From: Alviniconcha marisindica
Taxonomy: Eukaryota > Mollusca > Gastropoda > Provannidae
Reading direction: 5' to 3'
DNA length: 64,000 bases
Assembly: GCA_018857735.1 (NCBI GenBank)
Contig: JABMCL010000191.1
Span: forward strand, 1,233,501 to 1,297,500
In this document: piece by piece, positions 1 through 12,836 of the stretch
How positions within the stretch are numbered: position 1 is the first letter of the stretch
How the letters are laid out: the number at the start of each line of letters is the position of its first letter
The notes under the pieces: model-generated
Seen by the model: the letters and a program-made list of their open reading frames with translations, nothing else
What the model was told of the DNA's origin: nothing
Database searches by the model: none
Position numbers and translations under genes: made by a program

Positions 1-735
1 AAGAGAGGGTGGTACTTTTCCGGACATAATTTTGTACATCCATTGTTATACTTAAGTCTTTCTATGGGGGTAAGAATGGATAGGAAAGTATAGTCTGAAA
101 TCGTCAGAGTCGTATTTTTTTAGAAGAATTGCCTTGAGCGCTCTCAAGGGTTTGAGAGTATTTGACTTGCTGAGCCCCACATATGGGCATGAATAATTTT
201 CTGGCATGAAAGTGTTTGATTTTAGATAACTGGTAAAAAAGAAGAAGATGGAAGTACTTTTACATAAAGCAGCCACATGGCTGGACCAGGAAAGGTTGCT
301 GTCAATGGTCACACCGAGAACTTTGTGGTTGTCGACTTCATTAACACTTTGGTTTCCGACGGAAATAGATGGGCATCTCAAAGTTAAATTTTGTCTCGTT
401 TTTGCCTGGTCGTTTTAAGCGTAAATTTGAACCTGTCAAACTACGGAGGAGATCATGTTCTATTTCATCAAAGGTTTTAGCAAAGTCCATAAAAAAATTG
501 TTATTATTTATACTGGAAAGCCATTGGTCAACAAGATTTGTTAAAGCAGTGATTTTTTCTGAACCCTGACTTAACCAGTGAAATAGGTTGTTTTTGTTAA
601 ACTGCAAGGACATGTTTCTCAAACGGTTTTGAGAGTAAGTAAGTAAGTTCGTGTTTTGCGCCCAATCAGCCAGTGCGGTTATATCAGGGTGAGGCTTTGA
701 GAGAAACGACAAGATAAAATTGACCTATAGTTTGA
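1..735 (-). mobile_element. LINE fragment (Jockey/CR1-like family 'A')
   Basis: Broken reverse-transcriptase sequence on the minus strand. It includes FMDFAKTFDEIEHDLLRSL (RT block A, about 440-500) and NHKVLGVTIDSNLSWSSHV (thumb side, about 270-335). The stretch between these blocks is missing when compared with the copy at 50460-51335, so this copy has an internal deletion. Its upper end (610-770) matches the copy at 55340-55440. Frames are shifted and interrupted; it runs off the left edge. Confidence 0.75.
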
Positions 736-739
736 CAGA

Positions 740-1745
740 TCTGGGCTCTTTTCGGATTTAAACAGATGAATGGCACTAGAGAGAGAGAGAGGGCCTCGCG
801 ATCGTCACCAGGGCTGACGTCCGGACTGACCCACGTGTGACAGGCAGGCCAACAGCGAGTGGGGATCAGAAGTGTTGTAGTGCAACTGGACACTGAGCGC
901 CGCCCCGACGGTGCTAGGCCTACGTGTATGTTCGTTATCCAGCGCCTTCACCACTCCGCCACTGCGCGTGCTGTGTCTCCGCAAGAAGCAACGCGCGCTG
1001 TGCCACAGTCGGGGCTCCCCGAGCAGGCTGTCATTACCTGCTGCCGTGTGAGCCGGAGGCAGTGATGCGCAACCCACCATTTGTCCTGATCACGACCAGG
1101 AGCAGGTCATCACTCAAAAGCTTCCAGCCACAGACCCACACGCACGCACAAGCTCTGTAATTTGTTTGCCTTATTGCCGAAGGACTTTTAGTTTCTTTTG
1201 ATTAAAAAAAAAGAAAGAACTTCAGAAATCAATCGCTTCAGGCTTTTTTAAATTTTTTTTTTTATTTTTTAAATAGTGGTTTGTTTATTTTGTTATATAC
1301 ATAATATATTCATACTTTATTTAATGTGCCATCTCTTCACTCACTATGTACCGGTTAGGCTTTGCCGCCATGGCCCGCTTCGACATGAAAACCATGAACT
1401 GACACTGACACAAAACGGCCACAAACCATACGAAAATGAAGATTTCCAAAAGGCATGGTACATCAGCCTGACAAGTCGGCCTGAACCATAAAATCTCCTC
1501 TGGCACTGGTATTTTGTGAATATTTGCAGAGCTCGAGGCTAATCCCGCTGCGCGCGGTTCTCCGTTTCTCGCGCCCAGAGAGAGAGAGAGAGGCGCACAT
1601 ACACTTTCACACAATCACACACGCGCATAATACGCACTATTGCAGTTCTATGGTAGTGAAGGCATCGGAGGGAGTGGGAGAAGAAAGAAGAAGAAGAAGA
1701 AAAAGCCTACATATTCAGCAGCACATTTACAGCCACGTGCACAGA
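740..1745. other. No gene recognised
   Basis: Contains a short GA run (780-791), an A-run and T-run at 1205-1275 and another GA run at 1579-1592. Short open frames show no recognisable protein pattern. Confidence 0.5.
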
Positions 1746-1746
1746 A

Positions 1747-1922
1747 GTTCAGGAGCTGTGTGAGAGTCGAGGTGGCCGTCCTGAGCTGTCCGTCCTAACG
1801 AGCCTTCTGGTTTCCGGCCGTGGACGTAAAGAATTATTGCCGCGGCACCGTGCTTCGGCATTGGTCACAACTTGTCCCTAATATCTGAGGACATTAAGCA
1901 TCACTTCATCATCATCAACAGC
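1747..1922 (+). repeat. Dispersed repeat R1, copy a
   Basis: About 175 bp beginning TTCAGGAGCTGTGTGAGAG and ending in CATCATCATCA. The core reads GGACGTAAAG and GCTTCGGCATTGGTCACAAC. Further copies are at 11505-11690, 19690-19870 and 19884-20060, and a partial one at 49015-49067. The size, dispersal and short 3' repeat tail suggest a SINE-like element; I see no clear tRNA promoter boxes. Confidence 0.8.
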
Positions 1923-1924
1923 CA

Positions 1925-3420
1925 CGTAAGGTCTAAATAGACACCAGCCAAGTGACAGCCCAGCATGGTTATAGTCTTTCATTCATTCCACCTGGTTTCC
2001 TGTTTCCTGCTGCCGAGTTTATCAATCAAGTGTGAATCCATGTCTTTTCCGTCATTCACACCAGCCACACTTGGTTGTTTTGTTTTCCTGAGCTTTGGTA
2101 GCAGTGAAACCCTCATCAAGATTAATATCATAGGATTTTCACTGCACCCACCATTTATATTTTTTAACCGTTGAACTGTTGTTTAAGTGTCGTTTTGTAG
2201 ATTAATAAAAGGTACCTAGAAAATTTGCAGATTGTGTGTGTGTGTCATAATAAATAAGCGTTCATCTCAGGACGAAACAAAATCAAGTTAATCCACAAAT
2301 ATAATTTTGGGTCACTGTTTACAGCACACCTCAGTATGTGTAGATTGAGCTAAGTCATGTTATGGACATTGCGCTATAGAAGTGCTATGTATTATTATTA
2401 TTATGTTAGGAAATGAAGTTGAATGAGCCCGACAGGCAGAACTTCTGACAGTGGGCAGCTACATGATAACGCTATATGATTATTTGGAGCGGAAATGCTG
2501 ATGATTCGTCACACTGACTGCTTCAAAAGACGTCATGGAAACAGATTTACAGAGTCGTTGTGCACCATCTATGCGTTTCTAATAATTGTAAATGTGCTGT
2601 GCATACCGTAGCTGTTTTTCCTGGCTGTTATTATTCATTTCTTTACTTACACTTTCTCTGACCGACTGAGACTGCATGTAGGCGGCGCTTGGCACAGACA
2701 ATAGCTCGTGCTTTTGTCTTCATTCAGTTTATTTAAGTCGCCGTAAATACCGGTAAAAGCTTCAGAAGCGCGGAGCGTCAGGGTCGTTCTCTCGTCTTTC
2801 ACGGGTTTTAGTTCGCACCCATTAAGAAGCACGAGGCGTTTCCGGTCCAAGTTTTTAGCTCGTCTGACCTCCCTCGTGTCAGCATTCAGCAAAGGAAGTG
2901 ACTCTCGTGGTGATTTCTTTTCACGTCATGGGCCACGTTACATTTTAACGATCCGAGACTGCCGGAGCGGAAATGCAGCCTATCTTTCCAGCCATTCCTT
3001 GCGCGTTTCCGGCTATCCCACTCCGTTACAACATTTATTAACATATTTGGGGTATATGGTGATTATGAACATAACTTGTTAATGATTCGGAAGGTCAAGC
3101 AGTATGAAACCGCAAAAAAGAACGCTAATTTAATACAATACCAAACATGTGAGAATTTTCGGGGTAAGCTCCTTTTTTCGAAGCGAAAAACAACAACAAC
3201 AAAAAACAGTTAAAGAACGGTTAATAAACGGTGATCCGTGTACTTCTGCGGTTTCAGACTGATGCGGTGTGTTCAATGCCGCTTGGACCGAGTGTTTGGA
3301 AGAATGACAGACGCGAAGAATACCAATATGCTTCCAGACACTCAGTTACTCCGCGATCTCGGTCCCCGCTCTCGAGCAGACTCACAGCGCTCTAGTGTCG
3401 CACCACTCAATGGGTGTATG
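1925..3420. other. No gene recognised
   Basis: AT-rich to mixed sequence with a short GT run near 2234 and an ATT run near 2393. Part of 3120-3320 (AAGAACGCTAATTTAAT, TTTGGAAGAATGAC) resembles the arms of the inverted repeat at 39675-40095, so a diverged copy of that element may be present. Confidence 0.4.
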
Positions 3421-3424
3421 TAGC

Positions 3425-3838
3425 TTTTTATAGCGCGATTTTTTAGTATCTACCGAAGTGGTGTAAGCAGCGCTGTTTGTTGTTATATGGCAGGTGCCAC
3501 GTGAAACTGCTGCTGTCACAGTCTCGGCGCACGTTCTTTGTACATCATACTACCGTGCACCATGTTACGTCCACATTTTATGCAAAGCCACTTACGTAGG
3601 GTGCATTCGTGTTTAGCTGTTACTGTATCCTGCACTTTTAACAGAGTGATCAGGATCGTTTACATGCTACTACGGTAACACTGCGGGTGGAACGCCGATA
3701 CCGAAAAAAAGAAAGAAAAAGAGTCAGTACAGAAAGTTGACACCGGAGAAGAAAATTCGTCCACCACTCCTGCCAGGACTCGAACCCGCGACTTTTTGAT
3801 CACGTGTTCGGCAGGGCCCACCACATCACTCCAGTGCT
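3425..3838 (-). mobile_element. tRNA-derived SINE, copy 1
   Basis: Reverse orientation. The head carries a Pol III box B (GGGTTCGAGTCC on the minus strand, plus 3777-3788). The body shares TATGGCAGGTGCCACGTGAA, CACTTACGTAGGGTGCAT and ACAGAAAGTTGACACCGGAG with the copy at 41425-42345. The box A region (around 3821-3832) is poorly conserved, so this copy is old. Confidence 0.75.
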
Positions 3839-3839
3839 G

Positions 3840-5740
3840 CTCGAGATTCCATTGCAGGTGACAGAAAGCAGATGGCCATCCGGAAGCGTCTTGCGCCGCT
3901 GGCCTGCGCGTCTCGCGCGCGGGGTCCGGTTTCCGCGCAGCTAACGGCTTTGGCCCTTGCGGATTTGTTAATTTCGGTAAAAATGGCCGATAAGAACAGC
4001 GGATCCTCAGTTCAGTGACCAAGAAGTAAATAATCTGAAACCGATTTATGGTTGATCAACTCTCCAAATTGCCACAATTCAACGTGTTTAAATCTCAAGT
4101 GAGTATCAAGAGTGTGTATATGTGTGACACTTAAAATATTGTGAAAACTTAAAGAGGAGTTATTTTCTGTGCAGATAGTACCGATGAAAAAGTGTGTATA
4201 CAGGAAATAACAGTGAAAGGAAGTACTGTACCAGGGGCGTCTTCATGCCCACTGCCACAGTCTGTGAGAAAGGGCTGTGGGCGTACTCATCTGGGAACTG
4301 TCAATTCTGACACTTGACCTAGCCGCCAGGTCATGATGGGCCGCCTGCTTACACTGACTGAGCTAACACCCCCCCCCCCCCCCCCCCCTTCTCTCTCCTT
4401 GTCAGTGTGATCTGTCCACATGGGTCACTAACTGACAGAAGGCGTCAGTCTGCCGAAGCGAAGGTGTCGTTCGATGCGGAGTTGTGGCTGTGAATCAAGT
4501 GATGACCACAAGAGTAGTATGTCTGGTAGGACGGAAACAGCAACGAGAAGACAAGGTCAGGCGGTTCTCAAGCCGCTCAGGATTCGACGGTCCGGTTGAA
4601 ACCAAAGATCGTCTAGCCCTTAAATCCTGGTGCAACCAACGGCTGTTTTCCAAGCCAAGAGTCATGACAATACAATCTTTACCTTGTGGCGATCGACCGT
4701 CCGCGAGGCGTCACGTATCAGCCACAGTTCATCGCGCGTGACAGTGGATGGCCACGCCCACCGCTCTCATCTGTGCCCGCATTGTTTACCAATGTGTTGA
4801 AATGTGCTTTGACCAGTGTACGGGAAGTCTGGTACCGTCTGCGGTGGAAAGGGCTGTGTCTCATCACACGTGGTACCTGCTTATTTTTTTATTTTTATTT
4901 TTAGAAACAGACACAAATACAATCATTACAGGTCGGCCTTTTTTGTTGTTGTTTGTTTTTGTATGCAGTATCTATTTCCATAATGCCGGTTTGTCATCGC
5001 GAAATGTGGACGGGAGAATGTTGAACACGAACAACACGCTTGGTGCACGCTGTGCATAGTAACGGCGAGACGAGCATCACGAATCTAGATATGCGAATCT
5101 TTGTGATGATCTTTTTCAAAAGTGAAAATTATTTGTTGGGCGGGATACAAGTAAATGAGATTACAAACAGACGACATCAGTACATATTGCTCGCGAAAAT
5201 TCAAAGTTCTTGCATTGTGCACTGTTGGGCTACACCAGAGGTGAACTAACCCTTCGTCGCAGCTTAGTCACGCAGCTTAGTCAGTGCTAGATCTAAGCCA
5301 AGTCCACGGACAGACCCCGACGTTCCGTTTGCTAAGAAGATAGGTTGATGGCGAAACCGCATCGAATGAAATCGCTGCTAAGTGAGGCTTCTGCTTTTTA
5401 CTGGCTAATGTGGGTGGACCGGGCGGGGGTTTAATGACATCACGGACAGTAGCCCGTCTGCGGATCTGGGGATGTTGATGACAAGTATCGCTGATGACCC
5501 ATTGTTGGCCATCGCTAAGTCACTTAAAACCCTGCCAGTCGTGTCACAAAACCTTGCCCGTCGTTATCTCCCAGTGGTCTGTCAAATCCATAGGAAGTTA
5601 AACAGACTGACTGATGGCAATCTGTGTTTAGACGTGTAGTTGACCAGGATTATCGAAACTAAAAACCTATTTACTGTCTGCTGTACAGGGGGCGGGGACA
5701 GAGAGGCCGCCTTGGTGCCGTGTGCACACAGAGAAGCAGG
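3840..5740. other. No gene recognised; includes a poly-C run
   Basis: A run of about 20 C lies at 4370-4388. A T-rich stretch at 4880-4960 interrupts short open frames. I see no splice-bounded coding pattern or known domain. Confidence 0.4.
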
Positions 5741-5745
5741 CACTG

Positions 5746-5746
<1 letters not shown>

Positions 5747-5786
<40 letters not shown>

Positions 5787-5868
5787 GACTACTCCGAGGG
5801 ACCGTGCGTGTGGTGTGTGTGTGTGCGTGTGTGTGCGTGCGTGCGTGCGTGCGTGTGTGTGTGTGTAA
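5747..5868. repeat. ATT microsatellite followed by GT/GC microsatellite
   Basis: About 13 ATT units (5747-5786), then TG-rich sequence with GTGC interruptions (5811-5868). It leads directly into the 52-60 bp minisatellite. Confidence 0.95.
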
Positions 5869-5869
5869 A

Positions 5870-6965
5870 ACACGTACACTGAGAGGCAGTTACTGTCCTC
5901 AAGGAGTACCTGTTTGTATTTTGGGTGCACTGAGGGGCAGTTACTACCCTATGTGTCAGTATTTGGGGCACTGAGGGGTAGTTACCACCCTCGAGGAGTA
6001 CCTGCTTGTCTATAGAGTGCTCTGAGAGGCAGTTACCCTTGAGGAGTACCTATGTGTCTGAGGGGTAGTTACTACCCTTGAGGAGTACCTGTGTGTATAT
6101 GGGGCACTGAGGGGTAGTTACTACCCTCGAGGGGTACCTGTGTGTCTGTATATGGGGCACTGAGAGGCAGTTACTACCCTTGTGTATATTTGGGGCCTGA
6201 GGGGCAGTTACTACCATCTGGCGAAGAGTACTGTCTGTATATGGGGCACTGAGGGGCAGTTACTACCATCTGGCGAAGAGTACTGTCTGTATATGGGGCA
6301 CTGAGGGGCAGTTACTACCATCTGGCGAAGAGTACTGTCTGTATATGGGGCACTGAGGGGCAGTTACTACCATCTGGCGAAGAGTACTGTCTGTATATGG
6401 GGCACTGAGGGGTAGTTACTACCATCTGGCGAAGAGTACTGTCTGTATATGGGGCACTGAGGGGTAGTTACTACCCTCGAGTGGTACCTGTGTGTCTGTA
6501 TATGGGGCACTGAGAGGCAGTTACTACCCCTGTGTATATTTGGGGTAATGAGTGGCAGTTACTACCATCGAAGAGTACTGTGTATATGGGGCACTGAGGG
6601 GTAATTACTACCATCGAAGAGTACCTGTCTGTATATGGGGTAGTGAGCGGTAGTTGCTACCCTCGAGGGGTACCTGTGTTTATTTGGAGTACTGAGGGGT
6701 AATTACTACCCTTCAGGGGCATCTGTATATGGGGCACTAAGCAGTAGTTACTACCCTCGAAGAGTACCTGTGTTTATTTGGGGGTATTGAGGGGCAATTA
6801 CTACCCTTGAGGGGTACCTGTGTGTATGAGGCATTAAGGGGTAGTTACTACCCTTGAGGAGTGCATGTGTGTCTGTATATGGGGCACTGAGGAGCAGTTA
6901 CTACCCTCGAGAAGTACATGTGTCTGTATTTGGGGCACTGAGGGGCAAGTACTACCTTTGACTCT
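5870..6965. repeat. 52-60 bp minisatellite around GAGGGGCAGTTACTACC
   Basis: About 20 units of the form GGGGCACTGAGGGG(C/T)AGTTACTACC followed by GAGGAGTACCTGTGTGT and TATATG. Units vary from about 50 to 62 bp, but from about 6190 to 6450 five units are nearly identical with an exact 52-bp period (the GCGAAGAGTACTG core at 6221, 6273, 6325 and onward). The central block was therefore homogenised recently. Confidence 0.93.
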
Positions 6966-6966
6966 G

Positions 6967-6967
6967 A

Positions 6968-7012
<45 letters not shown>

Positions 7013-7052
7013 GGCGTGCGTGCCTGTGTGTGCGTTCGTTCGTTCGTTCGTG
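6967..7052. repeat. GT, GCGC and TTCG microsatellites
   Basis: About 18 GT units, then a GC-alternating patch and four GTTC units. Alternating purine-pyrimidine tracts like this favour Z-DNA. Confidence 0.9.
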
Positions 7053-7620
7053 TGTGCTGCCTCCTTTCGTTGATAATTCTGTCTCGTGAGGAGTTTGTTG
7101 TTTTTACTGGTCTGTTTGTCCTGAGAGCAGTGGGCGGTGGGGTGCCTTGAAGAACAGCCAACCAAGACGAAAAATCCACATGGACAGTACCGGGGTTGTG
7201 GTCAGTCAGGAGAACGAGCGAACTGTTAGCACTCTACATGACAATCCCCCGAACAAGTAAAAGGATAGAACCACAACCCCCTCCCCTCCCCCTCCCCCAC
7301 ACACCCTCACGCACGCGCACACACACGTTCTCACACACTTTTCTCACTTACAAAAACTTTATTTGATAATATTTTTCCATTGCACATTTCTTCAGAGTCC
7401 AAGACGATTGGCTAAAAATACTGACACACTGAACTGGCCATTGATGCCATAAAAGCGGGCTACAAGAACAATCAACACACAACTACTTTATGACATACAT
7501 CTTTGACAGCCAATGAACAAGGAGATCACATACAGGTACGGTCCAGTCATAGATATCTCCCTGGAATGTACGTGAACACATTTGTTTGACAAAATTAATG
7601 GTCAGATAATAATATGATTA
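7053..7620. other. No gene recognised
   Basis: Contains a C-rich patch and CA repeats near 7280-7340. No coding pattern. Confidence 0.4.
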
Positions 7621-7621
7621 A

Positions 7622-7624
<3 letters not shown>

Positions 7625-7697
<73 letters not shown>
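7625..7697. repeat. GA microsatellite
   Basis: About 36 uninterrupted GA units; a homopurine-homopyrimidine tract. Confidence 0.97.
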
Positions 7698-7699
<2 letters not shown>

Positions 7700-8490
7700 G
7701 TTAAAGCTGAGAGAGAAAACATTTAGCGATCGTTTGGTTCCGGAATAACCTCGTGGATACATTTCGCCTGTTTTCCGTAATTTCTCCTGTTTTCCGTAAT
7801 TGTCTGCTTGTTAGTTTTAAAACTCACTCTAGAGATGACCCGAATTCTAGCTCCAAACAATCACTACATAGGTGTGGCAAACCCATTCTTGGACACCAGT
7901 GAACTGACCAGTTGGCTGGTGACTTTCTCTTAGTGGCTGTCCGTCAGGATGAACTTGCCGCCATCATCTGAGGCCAGCGGGCCTCCACAACCACGCCCGC
8001 TGTTATTCACAGCGGCGGGAAAATGCGGGAGAACCTAGCAGTTCCTGCTTACAGTCTACGGCATAAGTGTATAATGACTGAAAAGAACTTTCAAAAGACG
8101 GACAGCATCAGTCAGCTGTTTCATCCAAATGGCCAACAAGCTCTGTGGGGTTCCCTATACAGTCTACTAGTGTTTGCACCGCTGTTCTGGTCAGCGCCCT
8201 GTTGGCTAGCGTACCTTCAGTTAGGCCTAGTGGTCACCGAGCAGACGGTATTACAGTCTGTAGCAACCAACGGGACCGCAGTGACAACGGCCATGTAGAC
8301 TCTGTTGGTTAAAAACTGACACTGATTTCACCGTGTTAACGAGAAACCACAAGAACAACAACAGCAGCAACAACAACAAACCCAACGAAACGCTGTATCG
8401 GGTTTTAACAGTGTTTGCAGGCTATGTCCAAGTCCAGGGAAGGCCACACTAGAGAGACGCCTCTCACTGCTCTCGCGGCTGGGCGGCAGG
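7700..8490. other. No gene recognised
   Basis: A 91-codon open frame at 8023-8298 (plus) has a hydrophobic middle (GSLYSLLVFAPLFWS). It has no splice context, homology I recognise or repeat partner; chance is likely. Confidence 0.35.
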
Positions 8491-8845
8491 GAGACCAGGC
8501 ATGGCCAGCTACGAGTGCTGCGTTCTGCACCCCATGCTAAACACAGTGCTGCGTTCTGCACCCCATGCTAAAAACAGTGCTGCGTTCTGCACCCCATGCA
8601 GAAGAGACGCCTCTCACTGCTCTCGCTGGGCGGCAGGGAGACCAGGCATGGCCAGCTACGAGTGCTGCGTTCTGCACCCCATGCTAAACACAGTGCTGCG
8701 TTCTGTACCCCATGCTAAAAACAGTGCTGCGTTCTGCACCCCAGATAAGAGTGCTGCGTTCTGCACCCCATGCTAAGCACAGTGCTGTGTTCTGCACCCC
8801 AGATAAGAGAGTGCTGCGTTCTACACCCCAAACTAGGCACCGCAG
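8490..8845. repeat. About 31-bp tandem repeat inside a 140-bp duplication
   Basis: Units read AGTGCTGCGTTCTGCACCCC followed by ATGCTAAA or AGATAAGA. The segment with GGGCGGCAGGGAGACCAGG occurs at about 8483 and 8628, so a block of about 145 bp with its units was duplicated as a whole. Roughly ten units in all. Confidence 0.9.
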
Positions 8846-9600
8846 GGCACTTTCTTCAAACCATTCACAAAGGACTTTGCTTGTCTGGCAGTAAACGATT
8901 CTTTCTCAGCAAACACCATTACCAGAGAATGAAAGACCACAATAACATATTGTAATTTTATGTAACTGTTTGAATTACGACTCCACACGCATGACTTGCT
9001 CTGATGCCAACTATAAGACGCTGTGCAGTAGGCTTATCTGTTTTTGTTGCGGGACTGCCTGAAAATTAGCGACAGGAGCAACGGATCAGCTTCACGGTCA
9101 CAACACTTGTACACTTTTCAGAAATATTTTGCTTTCCGAATTTTTATCTCAAGACTAGGCTCAAGTTACCCTCCCCCCCCCCGCCCCCCCTTCCGGCCAA
9201 GCTGACTAGTTGAGAGCTGTGTGAGAGGCCTGTCTCATGCGTGTTGTGGTCTCAAAGACACAAGTTTGGCATTATCACACTGTCATAAATTCTTAAAGAA
9301 ATACTAACAACTTCCCAACCTTCATAACGTTATATCAGTGGGGAGATTTTTTCCCCAAAACACAGGTTTTATAATGATACCAGATGCACGAAGAAGTTCC
9401 TAGTCATACAGACAAAAACACCTTTCAAACCCAGACGGTTGAAAAGTTTGACAAATACAGTCCTCACAGCAGACAGCTGGACAAGTTCACCACATACAGG
9501 CACACACAGCTTTCACCAAACCAAAGGAGCAAGTTCCCATGGACACAGCCTGTAGAACTAAGTATTAGATCTAGTGAATACCGCTGACTTGAGTTCTGAA
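8846..9600. other. No gene recognised
   Basis: C-run at 9172-9190. No domain or splice-bounded frame. Confidence 0.4.
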
Positions 9601-9679
9601 AACAAAAATAAATAAAACAAAAATAAAAAACAACCACTTCACACTAAAGGATATAGAATATACCAACAACAAACCCAAA

Positions 9680-9990
9680 TACAGCTTTTATAGCAACATG
9701 CAACATAACTAATCTTCAAAAAAAGCTTTCAAAGCAATATATAACAAAGTTTCAAAAGAAAGGCTTCAAAGCAACTAAGTAACTTTCAAAAGACAGTTTT
9801 CAAAGCAACAAATAACTAACTTTTGAAATGAACAGCTGTCAAAGGACTATCCCAGATGTACTAATTTAAAAAGACACAGCTTTCAAAGCAACATAATACA
9901 ATTAATATTTGAAAGACACAGCTTTCGCAACAATATGCAACTTTTGAAAGACAGCTTTCACGGTAATATAAATATGATTAATTGTTGAGA
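9680..9990. repeat. Degenerate tandem repeat with AGCTTTCAAAGCAAC
   Basis: Five to seven diverged units of 40-60 bp containing CTTTCAAAGCAAC, TATAACTAACTTT and GAAAGACAG. GCTTTCAAAGC is itself near-palindromic. Confidence 0.7.
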
Positions 9991-11504
9991 GACCTAGCTC
10001 TCAAAACAGTGAAGTAAGCAGATTTCTAAAACAAACAAACAAAAAACGCCAATGAAAATACAGATAACAAATTCACAGACAGTTTTCATAACCGTTACCA
10101 ACAGATAACCATGTTTATGCAGACAGATTTTAAAGTTATATATGAAGACGTTCTCAATGACATAGCTTTCACAATAACAAAGAAAACTGACCAGTTCCAT
10201 TGCAGAAGTTGCAGTACTGACTTGCACCATACAGATGACAATGTTCCCACAAACAAAGCTTTGTAAACAGATCATCTGATCTTCTGCATCAGAGTACAAA
10301 GAAGGAGGAGTTTTCCAAGTTCTGACCACAATAGAACAAAAATAACCCAAAACAAATGACCAGAAGACTGATACATTTCACACACTTTGTTTCTAGGGCC
10401 ATAACATTTTTATTCATCTAAATATTGTTCATTATTAGTGAGGCAATGAGACCAAATGTCAGCCAAAACCATGGCACAATGCTGCTGGCACACCCAACAA
10501 AGGAATATGCCACATATTCACTCCCAAGTTGAAAGAAAGATATAACCAGTGATGGCTCTTCACATGGGGTAACAACAGGCCCTTCACAGAGATTAATCAA
10601 ATACCCTAATACTGACCAAAGATCTGCACGAATCTACAGAAAATATTTTCTAAAATGTGTAGCACAAGTCCTAAAGTACATTGTAGCATATGTTTTACTG
10701 AGACAGTATTATTATAATTTTTTTTTTAATGCATGCCAAATCAGATGAAAAATATGACTGTGACAGTTACTAAATTCTCTATGAAAACAATCTCAGCCTT
10801 GTGTCAAAATATAGTACAACATAGAAGTCTTATAGTAAATGCCATATTAGAATCATATAGTTATTTTCCCCCCACACAAAAAGTTATTTTGTTTGTTTGT
10901 TTGCAGCAGTTCTACTAAATGTATGTTTTATTTTACAGTACATACATCTGTTTCATAGTGTTTTTGTCAACCAGTATTTTTTAAATCCACTTTGCAAAAA
11001 TGCTAGTTCTGTGATTTTTTATATATATTATTATTACACCATGTGCGTTTAAAAAAAAGAGGTTTTCACCTTCTGGTAATTTGGGTAAAATCTATTGTAT
11101 TACCATTCTTACATTGTGCGACTTTCTTTCAACAATTTGAAGATTATTACAGTCATCTAGTAGAGTCTGTTCAAAGGGAAGCCACCCATTTGAAGGTTCA
11201 TGTTAGTCTAAGATTGTAATGATCACCAGTCATTAAAAAGGTGTAACCTAAAGTTGTATTTCTCAATAATTTCTCATCACACTGACTTGACTGAAACTTT
11301 GTAGAATTGTTACATGAATAGACACAAAATGTCACACACACAACACTTCAGCAACTGCAGCGTGACCTGACAAAAACATAAATGTTAATTGTTTGAACAC
11401 ATCAGCCCTAACAAGAATAGACTATGGCCTAGTTTGACACCACTCTTTTTAAGTCTGCTGACTCACTGGGGATCTAATGTGAAGTGCAGAGGTGAATGAA
11501 CCTC
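9991..11504. other. AT-rich stretch, no gene recognised
   Basis: Stops occur often in all frames. The longest open frame (9994-10350, minus) is hydrophobic, without splice sites that fit or a known pattern. Confidence 0.4.
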
Positions 11505-11690
11505 AGAGTTTAGGAGCTGTGTGAAACTTGAGGTGGCCGTCCTGGGCTTTCCATCCTAATGAACCTTATGGTTTGTGTGGACGTAAAGCAACATTGAACC
11601 ATGCTTCGGCATTGGTCACAGTTTGTCCCTAACATGTCAACCGACATCCGAGGACATGAAGCTCTACATCATCATCATGAACCTTCCTTA
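11505..11690 (+). repeat. Dispersed repeat R1, copy b
   Basis: Same order as copy a: TTTAGGAGCTGTGTGAAAC, GGACGTAAAG, CATGCTTCGGCATTGGTCAC, ATGTCAACCGACATCCGAGG, and a CATCATCATG end. It donates the first 28 codons of the open frame at 11601-12014. Confidence 0.85.
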
Positions 11691-11755
11691 CACATGGCTG
11701 TGCAGTTGACTGGACATAAAATTCAATTGCAAAAAAATAACTGCTGTATTCAGCT

Positions 11756-12014
11756 TTTGTGGAATTCAACTCAGGTAGCAAAGAATGAGACCAAGGCATG
11801 GACTCAGTGTACCCACACTCCAGTTAATGTATTTGTAGGGTCCTGGTGTGAAACAATAACTGATGACCCTAGGGTATGTTTGAGTTGTTGCCCTGATAGG
11901 CCAACCTGTCAACAGTCATCAACATTAAAGAGCAAAGACAGCTGTCCACCCCTGAACTATTGGTCAAACACTGGCATCAGTATTCTGGTCATTCTAAGCT
12001 CACTGTTGATTTAA
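11756..12014 (+). CDS. Possible cysteine-rich terminal exon, unrecognised (speculative)
   Basis: An open frame runs from inside repeat R1 to a stop at 12012-12014. Its non-repeat part encodes CLSCCPDRPTCQQSS and other cysteines, with one N-x-T site (NET), then the hydrophobic tail ISILVILSSLLI right before the stop, like a GPI-anchor signal. A possible acceptor (TTCAACTCAG|GTAGCA) sits near 11776; the start given is only approximate. I see no partner exons, so a chance frame remains quite likely. Confidence 0.2.
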
Positions 12015-12408
12015 ATACTGCATTTGCATTGGTGTACAAGCAGAATCACGATTAAATGTAAACAATACTTTTATATTTGGATATACGAACAACTCACACT
12101 TTTGTAGTATGAAAGTAGAAAAGTATCAACAGTCACTTGTTTGTATAGAGAACATTCAGGTGTAAAGAAAATTACATAATGAGTTTTACAAACATATCAA
12201 AACAATCTGTATTTCTAACAATGACAAATATATATACATAATTTTTTTCAAAATCCAATACATTTTGAAATTGCTTGACAGCCTGACACGAATACATTGA
12301 CACAGCCACACCTGATGTTTAAACTGCTCATTATAAACAAACATACATGAATAAACAAAGAAACATCTGGTCTCTCTGTGCTGTAAGTCATGGATTTATT
12401 TAAGAAAC

Positions 12409-12411
<3 letters not shown>

Positions 12412-12457
<46 letters not shown>

Positions 12458-12795
12458 CAGACAGACAGACACAGACAGACAGACAAGACAGAGAGAGAGA
12501 CAGAGAGACAGAGACGACAAAGAGAGACAGACAGACACACAGAGACAGCAAGACAGACAAAGGGAAAAAATAATGGACAGACAGATGGAAAACAGTAATA
12601 ATAATAATGGGCATTTCTGTGTTGTCTTCTGTTGCCATAACTATTATGAACACTTAATACCGCAAGGCGCACACAGATCCCTAAAAGTGACATATAACAC
12701 TCCATCAATAAAAACACTCCTTGCATCACGAGCATGCTGGGCACAGAGTTTTTCAGCAGACTACAAATGGACAGTCGTCATCATCATCATCATCA

Positions 12796-12836
<41 letters not shown>

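Noticed and set aside
780..1080. GC-rich stretch as a CpG-island promoter
   Set aside because: Short, flanked by LINE remains, and no gene begins nearby.
8023..8298. Small membrane protein of 91 residues
   Set aside because: One hydrophobic stretch only, no conserved pattern, no splice or promoter context.
8490..8845. CRISPR-like spacing of repeats
   Set aside because: Eukaryotic context, no unique spacers of constant length, units contiguous; a minisatellite.
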